Shown: piece by piece, positions 44,960 to 53,263 of the stretch
Layout: each line of letters begins with the position of its first letter
How positions within the stretch are numbered: the first letter of the stretch is position 1
NCBI GenBank assembly: GCA_022799175.1
Contig: JAAWNY010000013.1
Span: forward strand, 1-59,053
Length of the DNA stretch: 59,053 nt
Direction of reading: 5' to 3'
DNA from: Lachnospiraceae bacterium
GTDB taxonomy: Bacteria > Bacillota > Clostridia > Lachnospirales > Lachnospiraceae
Translations under genes and position numbers: made by a program
Notes under the pieces: generated by a model
What the model was told of the DNA's origin: nothing
Seen by the model: only the letters and a program-made list of their open reading frames with translations
Databases searched by the model: none

Positions 44960-44989
44960 AAAATAAAACAATTATTTTACTTTTTTATA

Positions 44990-45017
44990 TTGACAATACT
45001 GTTTGTTTTGCTATAAT
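44990..45017 (+). promoter_or_regulatory. Promoter of the ABC importer operon
   Basis: TTGACA (44990-44995), 16 nt, TATAAT (45012-45017). It would give a leader of about 150 nt that contains operator copy 2. Confidence 0.75.
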
Positions 45018-45084
45018 GATAAAAAAGAAACAAAGAATAAATGGCAGATATTACAAAAACAAATGGGGGTTTTTCAATGGAAAA

Positions 45085-45099
45085 AGTAAAATGATTACT
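45085..45099. promoter_or_regulatory. AGTAA-N5-TTACT operator, copy 2
   Basis: AGTAAAATGATTACT, 67 bp downstream of the -10 box, centre 140 bp from copy 1. The two sites bracket the promoter, which suits repression by looping or road-block. Confidence 0.55.
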
Positions 45100-45173
45100 A
45101 AATAGTTGGTTTTTTTCATGAGGAGAGGACGTATCCGTAAAGATTTTGCTCCAAAGAGAGAAAGGAGATGACA

Positions 45174-45947
45174 ATGAATACAAAAAATATGAAAAAGATA
45201 ACAGATATTCTTTTATCTGTTGCTGCGCCGGTGGCGATCGTGATTTTATGGGCGTTTGCCGTTGGTAGCGGTCTAGTGCGGACAGCGATTTTGCCGGCTC
45301 CGAAGACGATTGCTTCTACTTTATGGTCACTTTTAGAGAGCGGGAAACTCTGGCGGGATATGAGTATAAGCATTTTACGTGTCCTGCGGGGATTTGCCTG
45401 CGGTGCACTAGGCGGGACGTTGATTGGTAGTTGCATGGCATTTTCCAAAACAGTAAATCGAATACTCGGTACGATGGTAAGTATCCTTCGTCCGATTCCC
45501 ATGCTAGCTTGGATTCCGATTTTGATTCTGTGGTTGGGAATCGGTGAGAATTCTAAAACGGCAGTGATTTTTATCGGAAGTTTTTGGCCAGTTCTTTTAA
45601 ATACGATTCATGGGATTCAAAGTACAGATCCAAAGCTTTTAGAAGTGGCAAGAATACTAGAAAAAAAGCGTTCCGTGCTCATCTGGAAGGTGTATTTGCC
45701 ATCCGCTCTTCCCTCTATTTTCACCGGCCTTCGTCTGGGAATCAGTTCTGCCTGGACCTGTGTGGTGGGAGCGGAAATGATCGCGGCTACCAGCGGAATC
45801 GGATATATGATCCACTATGCTCGTGAGCTGGCGCAGCCGGCTCGCGTGTATGCTGGTGTGTTCTGTATCGGTTTTGTAGGCATACTGATTGATAAGGGAT
45901 TACTGGCTTTGCAAAAACGTCTGCTAAGCTGGTCCTATACAGAGTAG
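45174..45947 (+). CDS. ABC importer permease, SsuC/TauC type
   Basis: A 257-residue inner-membrane permease of the nitrate/sulfonate/taurine importer family, with six hydrophobic helices. The coupling (EAA-type) loop reads SFWPVLLNTIHGIQSTDPKLLEVARIL, given in part, followed by PSALPSIFTGLRLGISSAW, the classical family signature. An ATG at 45168 is in frame, but AAAGGAG abuts it and is correctly spaced (6 nt) from ATG 45174. It is first in an operon with the ATPase (11 nt later) and the binding protein. Family substrates include sulfonates, nitrate, taurine and thiamine precursors. Confidence 0.88.
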   Translation: MNTKNMKKITDILLSVAAPVAIVILWAFAVGSGLVRTAILPAPKTIASTLWSLLESGKLWRDMSISILRVLRGFACGALGGTLIGSCMAFSKTVNRILGTMVSILRPIPMLAWIPILILWLGIGENSKTAVIFIGSFWPVLLNTIHGIQSTDPKLLEVARILEKKRSVLIWKVYLPSALPSIFTGLRLGISSAWTCVVGAEMIAATSGIGYMIHYARELAQPARVYAGVFCIGFVGILIDKGLLALQKRLLSWSYTE

Positions 45948-45958
45948 GAGGAACCGTA

Positions 45959-46747
45959 ATGGAGCAAAAGCAGATACAGTTGACAATTCAGAATGTAAGT
46001 AAAAAATTTCGCATTGACAAGGGAACGATATCCGTGCTGGAGAATATTTCGCTGGAAATTGAGAAGGGTGAATTTATAAGTATTGTAGGCACGAGCGGAT
46101 GTGGTAAGAGTACTTTGCTAAAGATGATTATAGGTCTGGACCCGCCTACCGAAGGGCAGATCCGGATTGATGGAAGAGAAGTGGTAAAACCTACCATTGA
46201 TTGTGGCATGGTGTTTCAGGAGGCGCGGTTGTTTCCCTGGCTTACTGTCAGAGAAAATATTGAATTTGGGATCACGCGGCCGGTTTCTGGAGGAGAAAAA
46301 GACCAGCTGGTTCAGAAACACATTGAGCTGGTTGGCCTGAAAGGTTTTGAAAAAGCGTTGCCAAAGCAACTTTCTGGAGGAATGCAACAGCGGGTGAGTA
46401 TTGCTAGAGCCCTGGTCAACCATCCGGATATCCTTTTGCTGGATGAGCCGTTTGGTGCGTTGGATGCTTTGACGCGCATTAACATGCAGAATGAAGTATT
46501 AAAATTATGGGAGCATGAAAAGAAAACGATGGTGTTGGTGACACATGATATTGATGAAGCAGTTTTTCTCAGTGATCGTATTATCGTTTTATCTAGTCGT
46601 CCCGGTCAAATCATGGATAGGATTGAGGTGACATTGCCGCGGCCTCGAGAGAGAAGCAGCGATGAGTTCCTCAAAATTCGCAGTAAGATTTTTAAATATT
46701 TGATGACAAATGCAGATGAAAGCGTCAATATCGATCAGTATCTGTGA
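45959..46747 (+). CDS. ABC importer ATPase, SsuB/TauB type
   Basis: A 262-residue ABC ATPase. Walker A GTSGCGKSTLLK, Q-loop MVFQEARLFPWLTV, signature LSGGMQQRVSIARAL, Walker B ILLLDEPFGALDALT and the switch His in VTHDIDEAVFLSDR are all intact. The sequence after the Q-loop (RLFPWLTVRENIEFG) is typical of nitrate/sulfonate/taurine importers. It energises the permease at 45174. Starts 11 nt after that gene with AGGAGG; the binding-protein gene follows after 50 nt. Confidence 0.93.
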   Translation: MEQKQIQLTIQNVSKKFRIDKGTISVLENISLEIEKGEFISIVGTSGCGKSTLLKMIIGLDPPTEGQIRIDGREVVKPTIDCGMVFQEARLFPWLTVRENIEFGITRPVSGGEKDQLVQKHIELVGLKGFEKALPKQLSGGMQQRVSIARALVNHPDILLLDEPFGALDALTRINMQNEVLKLWEHEKKTMVLVTHDIDEAVFLSDRIIVLSSRPGQIMDRIEVTLPRPRERSSDEFLKIRSKIFKYLMTNADESVNIDQYL

Positions 46748-46797
46748 TTGATATAGGAAGTTTCCAAGAGTACTCATAATAACCAGGAGGGATAAAC

Positions 46798-47907
46798 ATG
46801 AAGAGAAGTATTATGAAACGAATGACAGCAGGGGCTTTAATGATTTCCATGGCGTTTGGTTTGGCTGCCTGTGGGCAGAAAGGCCAAGATAATCCGAGCA
46901 GCGCAGACAGTCCGCAGACGGAGTCTGCCGTTTCAACGGATGCAGAGCCAGAGAGCGAAGTTAGTTCTGAGGCTGAGACAGCTAGCAACCAAGGAGAGGT
47001 TTTAGAGGTACATGTGGGAGATTTTTTGGGTGAGACTTTTTTGTATCCGGTAAAGCTGGCGGCTGAGTTGGGGATGTTTGAAGAAGAGTTTGCCAAAGAT
47101 AATATCAAGATCTGTGTTGACTATCTGGGAAGCGGAGCTGTGATGAATGAGGCACTGACAGCAGGAGATCTGCAGATGTCTTTTTTGGGCGGACAGCCCA
47201 CCTATAGTGGCATTGCCAATGGAAATGGGGTAAAGATTATTACTATGGCCACGGTATCGGCTACGGATCCTTGTCTGTTGGTAAGAGCGGATTCGGATAT
47301 TACCGAGATATCTCAGTTGGCAGGAAGAAATCTGGCAGTGAATATCGGTACAGACAATCATTATCAGATGATGGAAATGCTGGCTTTGGGAGGCGTGGTG
47401 GAAGAGGATATTCAGTTGTATAATCTGAAAGGCAACGAGGCTCTGTCCGCGCTTCTCAGTGGTGAAATCGATTGTATGCAATCCATTGCTCCTAATAAGT
47501 GGCGTTATGTTTTGGATGGCGATGTGAAGATTTTGAGCAATATGCATGAGACGGCAGGGCGTAATAATCAGGTTTTAGTTGCCACAGAGGAGTTCAGAAA
47601 TGAACATGGCGATATTATTGTTCGTTTTTTGAAGGTGTTGCAGCAGGCTCTGGATTATTATGACGAGAATAAGGAAGAGTGCTGGAAGATTTTGGCAGAA
47701 TATTGTGAGGCAGATGCAGAGCTGATGGAGCATTATATGGAGGATTATGACTGTACTCTGGGCTTGACGGATACGGATAAGGAATATATGGCAAGAGTAT
47801 ATGATTTCTTATATAGCCATGACATGTTGATTACAGAAATTGATCTGGCTGATATTTATGACGAAAGTTTCCTGATGGAGGCATTTGGAACCGTGGATTG
47901 CCATTGA
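46798..47907 (+). CDS. ABC substrate-binding lipoprotein, SsuA/NMT1-like
   Basis: A 369-residue exported lipoprotein. The lipobox FGLAAC places the lipid-modified Cys at residue 25; an acidic, Ser/Glu-rich tether (to about 65) follows. The mature domain resembles SsuA/TauA/NMT1 proteins: HVGDFLGETFLYPVKLAAELG, LGSGAVMNEALTAGDLQMSFLG, then SGEIDCMQSIAPNKWRY. It captures the substrate and delivers it to the permease at 45174. The ligand cannot be read. AGGAGG precedes the ATG. It is followed by the amidohydrolase, probably in the same transcript. Confidence 0.87.
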   Translation: MKRSIMKRMTAGALMISMAFGLAACGQKGQDNPSSADSPQTESAVSTDAEPESEVSSEAETASNQGEVLEVHVGDFLGETFLYPVKLAAELGMFEEEFAKDNIKICVDYLGSGAVMNEALTAGDLQMSFLGGQPTYSGIANGNGVKIITMATVSATDPCLLVRADSDITEISQLAGRNLAVNIGTDNHYQMMEMLALGGVVEEDIQLYNLKGNEALSALLSGEIDCMQSIAPNKWRYVLDGDVKILSNMHETAGRNNQVLVATEEFRNEHGDIIVRFLKVLQQALDYYDENKEECWKILAEYCEADAELMEHYMEDYDCTLGLTDTDKEYMARVYDFLYSHDMLITEIDLADIYDESFLMEAFGTVDCH

Positions 47908-47978
47908 CAATCGTTTTCTTGCAGGCAATAAGTCGGGCGTCGTGACGGGATAGGCATTTGAATTGAAGGAGACAGAAA

Positions 47979-48824
47979 ATGAAATGCATTGATTTTCGGG
48001 TACGTCCGCTTGTGGATGGCTACCGTGCTATGGTGAAAAATAAAACCACCGAAACATTTTTAAAAGCTTTTCGTTGTAGTTCGCCAGCTTCGATACAAGA
48101 GCAGTCCATAGAATTGCTTCTGCGGGAGATGGACGAAGCAGGAGTGGATTTGGCAGTGGTGCCGGGGCGTCAGTCGCGAGTGACCAATGTTTCTAACGAA
48201 GCATTGGTTCGGTTGGCGGAGCAATATCCGGAGAGATTTGCGGTATTTCCCTTATTTAATCCGGAAAAGCCGCAGGAAAGTCTGCAGGAAATCGTTGAAC
48301 TGACACAAGGCGGGTCTTGTCTGGGTGTCAGTATAGAACCAGGTTTTGGAAATGCGCTGCGTTTTGACGCAGCGCAGTATCAGTTGTTATATGAATATAT
48401 GAATGAGTATCATCTGCCGCTATTGACTACTTGTTGCGGCAGTAATACACCTGTGCTGGATGCGTCACTGCCAGGATGTTTTCAAGCTATGGCAAAGCAG
48501 TATCCCAATATGACGATGATTGCTGGTCATGGTGGCTGGCCATGGTTTCGTGAAATGTGTTTTGTTGCCTTTTTTACCCCAAATGTTTTTTTGCTTCCGG
48601 ATTTGTATTCTATGCATTGTCCGGGGGAAGAAGATGTACGGTTGGCAGCCAATTACATGTTACGGGAAAAAATGCTGTTCGGATCGTCCTATCCACTTTT
48701 GCCAGTAGGGGAGGCGGTGAAGCATGTGAAAGGGTGGGAACTTTTCGCGGATGCACAAGAGCTTTTTCTTTACAAAAATGCGGAGAATATCCTCAATAAT
48801 GCCAGAAAAAATCTAAAAAAATAA
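47979..48824 (+). CDS. Amidohydrolase-related TIM-barrel protein with altered metal motif
   Basis: A 281-residue protein of the amidohydrolase-2 (COG2159) group. The start reads CIDFRVRPLVDGY where most members have an HxH metal pair (here DFR). FAVFPLFNPEKPQESLQEIVEL, GVSIEPGF, LLTTCCGSNTP (where an H often stands), IAGHGGWPWFREM (conserved H) and LFGSSYPLLPVGEAVKHV (SDYP-like, with the usual Asp replaced by Ser) are family segments. The altered residues suggest a changed metal site or a non-hydrolytic (decarboxylase or lactonase-like) role. It follows the importer and may act on the imported compound. GAAGGAG precedes the ATG. Confidence 0.78.
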   Translation: MKCIDFRVRPLVDGYRAMVKNKTTETFLKAFRCSSPASIQEQSIELLLREMDEAGVDLAVVPGRQSRVTNVSNEALVRLAEQYPERFAVFPLFNPEKPQESLQEIVELTQGGSCLGVSIEPGFGNALRFDAAQYQLLYEYMNEYHLPLLTTCCGSNTPVLDASLPGCFQAMAKQYPNMTMIAGHGGWPWFREMCFVAFFTPNVFLLPDLYSMHCPGEEDVRLAANYMLREKMLFGSSYPLLPVGEAVKHVKGWELFADAQELFLYKNAENILNNARKNLKK

Positions 48825-48831
48825 AACCGCA

Positions 48832-48860
48832 TTGCAAAAAGTTTTGTCCTGTGAGATAAT
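48832..48860 (+). promoter_or_regulatory. Promoter of the second LacI-family gene
   Basis: TTGCAA (48832-48837), 17 nt, GATAAT (48855-48860), 49 nt before ATG 48909. Confidence 0.6.
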
Positions 48861-48908
48861 GTGAGCACTGAATCAATATAAGTGGTGCAAAAAAAGGCTG
48901 GGGGAACT

Positions 48909-49898
48909 ATGGTTACACTGAATGATGTGGCAAAACGGGCGGGGGTTTCCAAGACGACAGTATCGAGAATGCTGAATAAGGATCCCTCTTTGTCGATTAC
49001 CACTGCAACAAAAGAACGGATTTGGCTGGCAGTGAAAGAGCTGGGATATCAGCATAAGAGGACCTGTGGCGCTGCGTCGGGGTATCAGATTGCAATTATT
49101 CATAAAGAGAGTCATTATCAGAATCAGCTGGATAATGCGTTATATTTTGCAATACGTTATGGGATGGAGAGCATGTGTCATCTGGAGCAGATTACGCCTG
49201 CCTTCATTCCGTTTTCCATGCTGAAAAGTCTGCCTGGTAATCTGGATGGGATTATTATTAATGGAAATTTCCAGGCAGCGCAAATCAAGGAGATTCTAAA
49301 CACAGCAAAGGGAATTCCGGCAGTGGTGGTAGGTCGTTCTAATCCAGCGCCGGAATTGCTGGACTGGGTTACCTTTGATGTGCGGGAGACGGTATGGACT
49401 GCTCTTGATCATTTGTCAGGGAAAGGGTATAAAAGAATCTTATATGTCGGTGGACGAGATTTGGAAGGGACACCAATGTGGCAGAAAAAGATATACCATT
49501 ATCATACCTACATTCGTGAGCATACCCATTTACTTCACATTGGAGAAATGGAGGGAGATTATGGCGTTCAAAGTGGCTATCGCATGATGTGTGGCTGGTT
49601 GGATGCCAGGAAAGAGATTCCAGATGCGATTTTTGTATCACATGATCCCATTGCTGCTGGTGTGATTCAGGCGTTGTCGGAATATGGAATCGCGGTGCCG
49701 GAAAATACAGCAGTCATAGGAGTCAACGGAGATTCCATCTGCAGGCTGACAGCCCCGCCGCTGACCTCGGTTAGTATTCATGCGGAAGAAATGGGCAGAG
49801 AGGCAGTAGTTACTTTGATTGAAAGAATTTGCAACCGCCATGCGGTGACAAAAAAGATAATGTTTCATACGACGTTGGCATTAGGGCAGAGCACATAA
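48909..49898 (+). CDS. LacI-family regulator
   Basis: A 329-residue LacI/GalR regulator: HTH TLNDVAKRAGVSKTTVSRML (residues 3-22), linker, then the sensor domain with the usual VTFDVRETVWTALDHLSGKGYKRILYVGG (part) and SHDPIAAGVIQALSEYGIAVPENTAVIG segments, ending TTLALGQST. The frame opens at 48882, but ATG 48909 has GGGGGA before it and the family begins there. By position it may control the SsuABC-like importer or itself. Its sensor domain resembles EbgR/GalR types; effector unknown. The left arm of the terminator at 49881 lies in its last codons. Confidence 0.88.
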   Translation: MVTLNDVAKRAGVSKTTVSRMLNKDPSLSITTATKERIWLAVKELGYQHKRTCGAASGYQIAIIHKESHYQNQLDNALYFAIRYGMESMCHLEQITPAFIPFSMLKSLPGNLDGIIINGNFQAAQIKEILNTAKGIPAVVVGRSNPAPELLDWVTFDVRETVWTALDHLSGKGYKRILYVGGRDLEGTPMWQKKIYHYHTYIREHTHLLHIGEMEGDYGVQSGYRMMCGWLDARKEIPDAIFVSHDPIAAGVIQALSEYGIAVPENTAVIGVNGDSICRLTAPPLTSVSIHAEEMGREAVVTLIERICNRHAVTKKIMFHTTLALGQST

Positions 49899-49916
49899 TA
49901 GCTCTGCCCTAATAAT
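49881..49916. terminator. Bidirectional terminator between the LacI and subtilisin genes
   Basis: TTAGGGCAGAGC (49881-49892), 8-nt loop, GCTCTGCCCTAA (49901-49912), then a T-rich run on the + strand. The 12-bp stem includes the LacI stop codon in its loop, and the minus-strand gene ends 14 nt further on. Confidence 0.85.
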
Positions 49917-49929
49917 TTGTTTTATTTTA

Positions 49930-50832
49930 TCAAACGATTCCTGTCTCGTCCATCAAAAGTCTTTCTACATCCAAAAGTCCCCATCCCTGTTGATTCCTGG
50001 GTAATCCCATATCGACCGCCCGATCGCGAAGACGAAGCTTCACATCGCGGTTACTCATCTCCGGATATTTTTGTAGTAACAAAGCGATGGCGCCAGATAC
50101 CAATGGGGTAGCCATGGAGGTGCCACTTTTACCAGTATATTTACCAGGCTGATTGGCACAACTCATGATAGAAGCGCCTGGTGCGACAATATCTGGCTTA
50201 CAAATACAGGCGCTGGTAGGTCCTCGACCAGAGTAATCGATCATCCGGTTTCCCATTACATTGACTTCTTTATGATCATCGGAGCAACCAACCGTGATCA
50301 CCTTTCGGCTGATGCCGGGGGTGGTGATGGTTCCACTTTTCGGCCCCATGTTGCCGGCTGCCACTACAACTACCATACCGTCATCCCAAGCGGCATTGAC
50401 ACCACGGACTAGAGCAGAATTTTCTCCCATATTACGTCGAGAAAACGAGCCAACGGAGATATTGATAATACGAATATTCCAACGTTCTCGATTTTCTCGA
50501 ATCCAGCGCAACCCAGCCAGTACGTCTGAAGAATAGCCATTGCCCCGACGGTCCAATACCTTTACTGGAATCAGATGACAGCCCGGAGCGATGCCGCAGT
50601 AGAGGCCATTGTTTGCACCTCCATTACCGCCGATGATACCACAGACATGGGTGCCGTGTCCGTTATCGTCATAAGGCAAAGAGCGTTTTTGTATCATGTC
50701 CAGAAATCCGGCAATTTTATGTTCCAGGTCTTCGTGGGGAAAACAGCCAGTATCGAGAACAGCAATGCCGATTCCTTTGCCATCATAACCGCGTATATCC
50801 GTCCCGTGAATTCCGATTTTGGCTTGATTCAC
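49930..50832 (-). CDS. Intracellular subtilisin-type serine protease (S8)
   Basis: A 300-residue S8 protease with the catalytic triad D27 (AVLDTGCFPHEDL), H59 (DDNGHGTHVCG) and S239 (SGTSMATPLVSGA), plus the oxyanion Asn in VVAAGNMGPKSGT. It has no signal peptide and at most a very short N-terminal extension before the catalytic core, as in intracellular subtilisins (Isp), so it probably degrades cytosolic proteins. A short pro-segment may still restrain it; none is evident. It is transcribed away from the ROK gene, with a 239-nt shared region. Ends close to the bidirectional terminator. Confidence 0.9.
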   Translation of the reverse strand: MNQAKIGIHGTDIRGYDGKGIGIAVLDTGCFPHEDLEHKIAGFLDMIQKRSLPYDDNGHGTHVCGIIGGNGGANNGLYCGIAPGCHLIPVKVLDRRGNGYSSDVLAGLRWIRENRERWNIRIINISVGSFSRRNMGENSALVRGVNAAWDDGMVVVVAAGNMGPKSGTITTPGISRKVITVGCSDDHKEVNVMGNRMIDYSGRGPTSACICKPDIVAPGASIMSCANQPGKYTGKSGTSMATPLVSGAIALLLQKYPEMSNRDVKLRLRDRAVDMGLPRNQQGWGLLDVERLLMDETGIV

Positions 50833-50993
50833 AAGAAAATACCTGTAGCTTTCCTATGTTTTTACTATTAGGGTATTCTTCTGGGCTCGTATGATTGACG
50901 GGGGAGGAGAAAATACAGGGAGACGCGACAGTATCGCCATACCTTGTGGAAACGATAATTGCTATAAGATTTGTATATTTTGAATAAAAAGGC

Positions 50994-51022
50994 TTGCCAA
51001 AACAGGCAAGAAATGCTATAAT
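50994..51022 (+). promoter_or_regulatory. Promoter of the ROK regulator gene
   Basis: TTGCCA (50994-50999), 17 nt, TATAAT (51017-51022), 49 nt before ATG 51072. Confidence 0.65.
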
Positions 51023-51032
51023 CTTTTTAATT

Positions 51033-51045
51033 AGTTCAGTGAACT
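51033..51045. promoter_or_regulatory. Candidate ROK autoregulatory operator
   Basis: AGTTCAGTGAACT, a 6-bp perfect inverted repeat with 1-bp centre, just downstream of the expected start of transcription, flanked by TT and TACTAA. Its right flank TTACTAAAT also occurs at operator copy 2 of the SsuABC-like operon (45095). Confidence 0.5.
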
Positions 51046-51071
51046 TACTAAATATATCAGGAGATTGCTTT

Positions 51072-52268
51072 ATGATTAACCAGCATCTGATTAAATCGGC
51101 CAATAAAAAAGAACTCTATACTATGATTTCAGAGAATCCGGGAATTTCACGGGCACAGTTAGCTTCGTTGAGAAAGCTGAGTAAGACTACCGTATCAGCG
51201 CTGGTGGAGGAGTTGATTCAGGAAGGATATATTATCGATGAGGGAGCGGTGGAGAGCCGAAGCCAAGGCCGCAGGCCCAATAGTCTGGTGATCAATGATC
51301 GACGGGATTGTATTGTGGTGTTGAATTGGCGAAAACGCATGATACAGACCGCTCTGGTTTCTGCTTCGTTTGAGGTGGAGCTGGTGGAAGAAGCGGGGCC
51401 TGTACCGCTTCAGAAACCGGCAGAGATGATTGGGGATTTGATCGATGATTTTGTAGAGCGGTATGGGAGAGAGAGACATATTCTGGGAGTCTGTCTGATT
51501 GTACCTGGTATTGTGGATAGTGAGAGGAAGCGGGTTATTTCCATGGTGTTGCCTTTGAAAGAAGACAACCGTATTTTGGCAGAATTGAGACAGCAGATCG
51601 ATCATGATTATCCTCTTTCTGTGTTTAATGATACCGCGTGCTTTGCCTATGCGGAGAATGTATTTGGGGATGTGGATATCAATAATTATGCTTACCTGAA
51701 TATCAGTGAAGGCGTGGGGGCTAGTCTGATTCAAAATGGAGCGATTCTTATGGGGGCTACCGGGATGGGCACGCAGTTCGGGCATTTTTCCATTGACCGC
51801 TATGGGGAACTTTGCAGCTGTGGAAATCGTGGATGTCTGGAAAACCGGATCGGAGAGATGGCTTTGCGGAAGCGGGCGGAAGAACGGGGGGCACTCGAAG
51901 AATTTCAAGGTTTGGAACAGATCTTGTTTAAAGATGTGGCACAGCTGGCCCGGGAAGGAAAGCCGGGGGCATCTGCTCTGCTGTGTGATTTAGCGGATGA
52001 TCTCAGCTTTGCGCTGGGTAATTTGATCACCATGTTTCATCCAGATACGATCATCATTGGTGGGATGGGGAGAAAGCTTGGAGAGATGTATCTGAGTCGT
52101 ATCCGGAGCAATTTGGGAGAGGTGGGCTTCCGGCAGTTTGTGGAGGATGTGGATATTCGTTTTACCAGGCTTCGGGAGGATGCCATATTCCGGGGAGCGG
52201 CCAAGTATTATCTGGATACCCATTATAATTTTATGGAGGAGATGAGCGGGAAGCTTTTTCTATATTAA
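51072..52268 (+). CDS. ROK-family transcriptional regulator (XylR/NagC type)
   Basis: A 398-residue ROK regulator. The winged helix-turn-helix (NQHLIKSANKKELYTMISEN, then SRAQLASLRKLSKTTVSALVEELI) occupies residues 3-75. The sugar-kinase-like domain follows with the zinc motif CSCGNRGCLE (GELCSCGNRGC) near the middle and GEGVGASLIQNGAIL-type nucleotide segments. Function: sugar-responsive repressor, probably of the following transport/catabolism genes and of itself. The frame opens at 50994, but AGGAGA before ATG 51072 and the family start decide. It ends about 90 nt before the next gene. Confidence 0.9.
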   Translation: MINQHLIKSANKKELYTMISENPGISRAQLASLRKLSKTTVSALVEELIQEGYIIDEGAVESRSQGRRPNSLVINDRRDCIVVLNWRKRMIQTALVSASFEVELVEEAGPVPLQKPAEMIGDLIDDFVERYGRERHILGVCLIVPGIVDSERKRVISMVLPLKEDNRILAELRQQIDHDYPLSVFNDTACFAYAENVFGDVDINNYAYLNISEGVGASLIQNGAILMGATGMGTQFGHFSIDRYGELCSCGNRGCLENRIGEMALRKRAEERGALEEFQGLEQILFKDVAQLAREGKPGASALLCDLADDLSFALGNLITMFHPDTIIIGGMGRKLGEMYLSRIRSNLGEVGFRQFVEDVDIRFTRLREDAIFRGAAKYYLDTHYNFMEEMSGKLFLY

Positions 52269-52357
52269 TTAAAAGAGTAAAAGAAAAGGGGAAACATGCA
52301 AAAAGTGACAGTGGTTTTGGCGATTAGAACGGCTGTCAGAAGGGAAAGGAGCGGGCG

Positions 52358-53170
52358 ATGAAAAGAATCATAGGCGTCAATTCGAACTGTTACCATGGAT
52401 ACAACATGGAAGATGCGCTAGAAGGCATTGCAGCGGCAGGGTTTCATTATGTAGAGCTGACAGCGACAAAGGGATGGACGGAGCACGTATTTCCAAGTCA
52501 GTCTTTTGCGTATCTGGTTCAAGTAAAAGAACACATGAAACGTCTGGGGCTGATACCGTTTGCCATGAGTGGACATTGTAACTTAATGGATAAGGAACGG
52601 CTGTTAGATTTTATCATGAATATCCGGTTGGCAGCATTCTTCGGGTGTGATTATATCGTATCTTCTGTAGGGGAAGCGCATCTGGAGGATAAGGATAAGG
52701 GTTCGGATGAACTGGTGGCAGAACACATCCGTATGTTGCTGCCTTATCTGGAGGAGCATGAGATGACGTTGGTGTTGGAAAGTCATGGGGAGCATGCTAC
52801 AGGAGCGGTATTGAAGGGGATTACCGATCGGGTGGATTCTTCCAGAGTAGGAATCAATTATGACACAGCTAATGTGATTTATTATGGTAACGTAGATCCG
52901 GTTTTGGATATGGAAAGCTGTATCGGAGATATTCGTTACATGCATCTGAAGGATAAAGCGGGAGAACCAAAAGAATGGAATTTTCCGGCATTAGGAAAGG
53001 GAGTGGTAGGTTTTCCGAAGATTTTTGAGAAGCTTGAGAGAGTTGGTAATGCATGTCCATTCAGTATTGAAATTGAATTTACACCAGAGGGGCCAGAAAG
53101 CTTAGAGGCGGTGAATCGGGCGGTCCGGGATTCGGCAGAATATCTGAAAAGTTTGGGAATGGAGTTGTAG
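52358..53170 (+). CDS. Sugar phosphate isomerase/epimerase (TIM barrel, AP endonuclease 2 type)
   Basis: A 270-residue xylose-isomerase-like TIM-barrel protein. Visible are IAAAGFHYVELTATKGW near the start, IVSSVGEAHLEDKD, LVLESHGEHATGAVLKGI (metal Glu), VGINYDTANVIYYG (metal Asp), DIRYMHLKDKAGEPKEWNFPALGKGVV and CPFSIEIEFTPEGPE (metal Glu). Members isomerise or epimerise sugars or keto-sugars, including inosose and 3-oxo-glycoside pathways. It lies upstream of the RbsBAC-like importer and there is a paralogue at 57949. GGAG-type site before the ATG (GAAAGGAGCGGGCG). Confidence 0.87.
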   Translation: MKRIIGVNSNCYHGYNMEDALEGIAAAGFHYVELTATKGWTEHVFPSQSFAYLVQVKEHMKRLGLIPFAMSGHCNLMDKERLLDFIMNIRLAAFFGCDYIVSSVGEAHLEDKDKGSDELVAEHIRMLLPYLEEHEMTLVLESHGEHATGAVLKGITDRVDSSRVGINYDTANVIYYGNVDPVLDMESCIGDIRYMHLKDKAGEPKEWNFPALGKGVVGFPKIFEKLERVGNACPFSIEIEFTPEGPESLEAVNRAVRDSAEYLKSLGMEL

Positions 53171-53263
53171 GATGGCTGGCTGCCAAAACACTGGTGAACG
53201 GCAGCTTTACAAAAAGGAGCGCAACACCAATGGCGGTGTTTCGAAATAAGAAGGAGGATTTCT

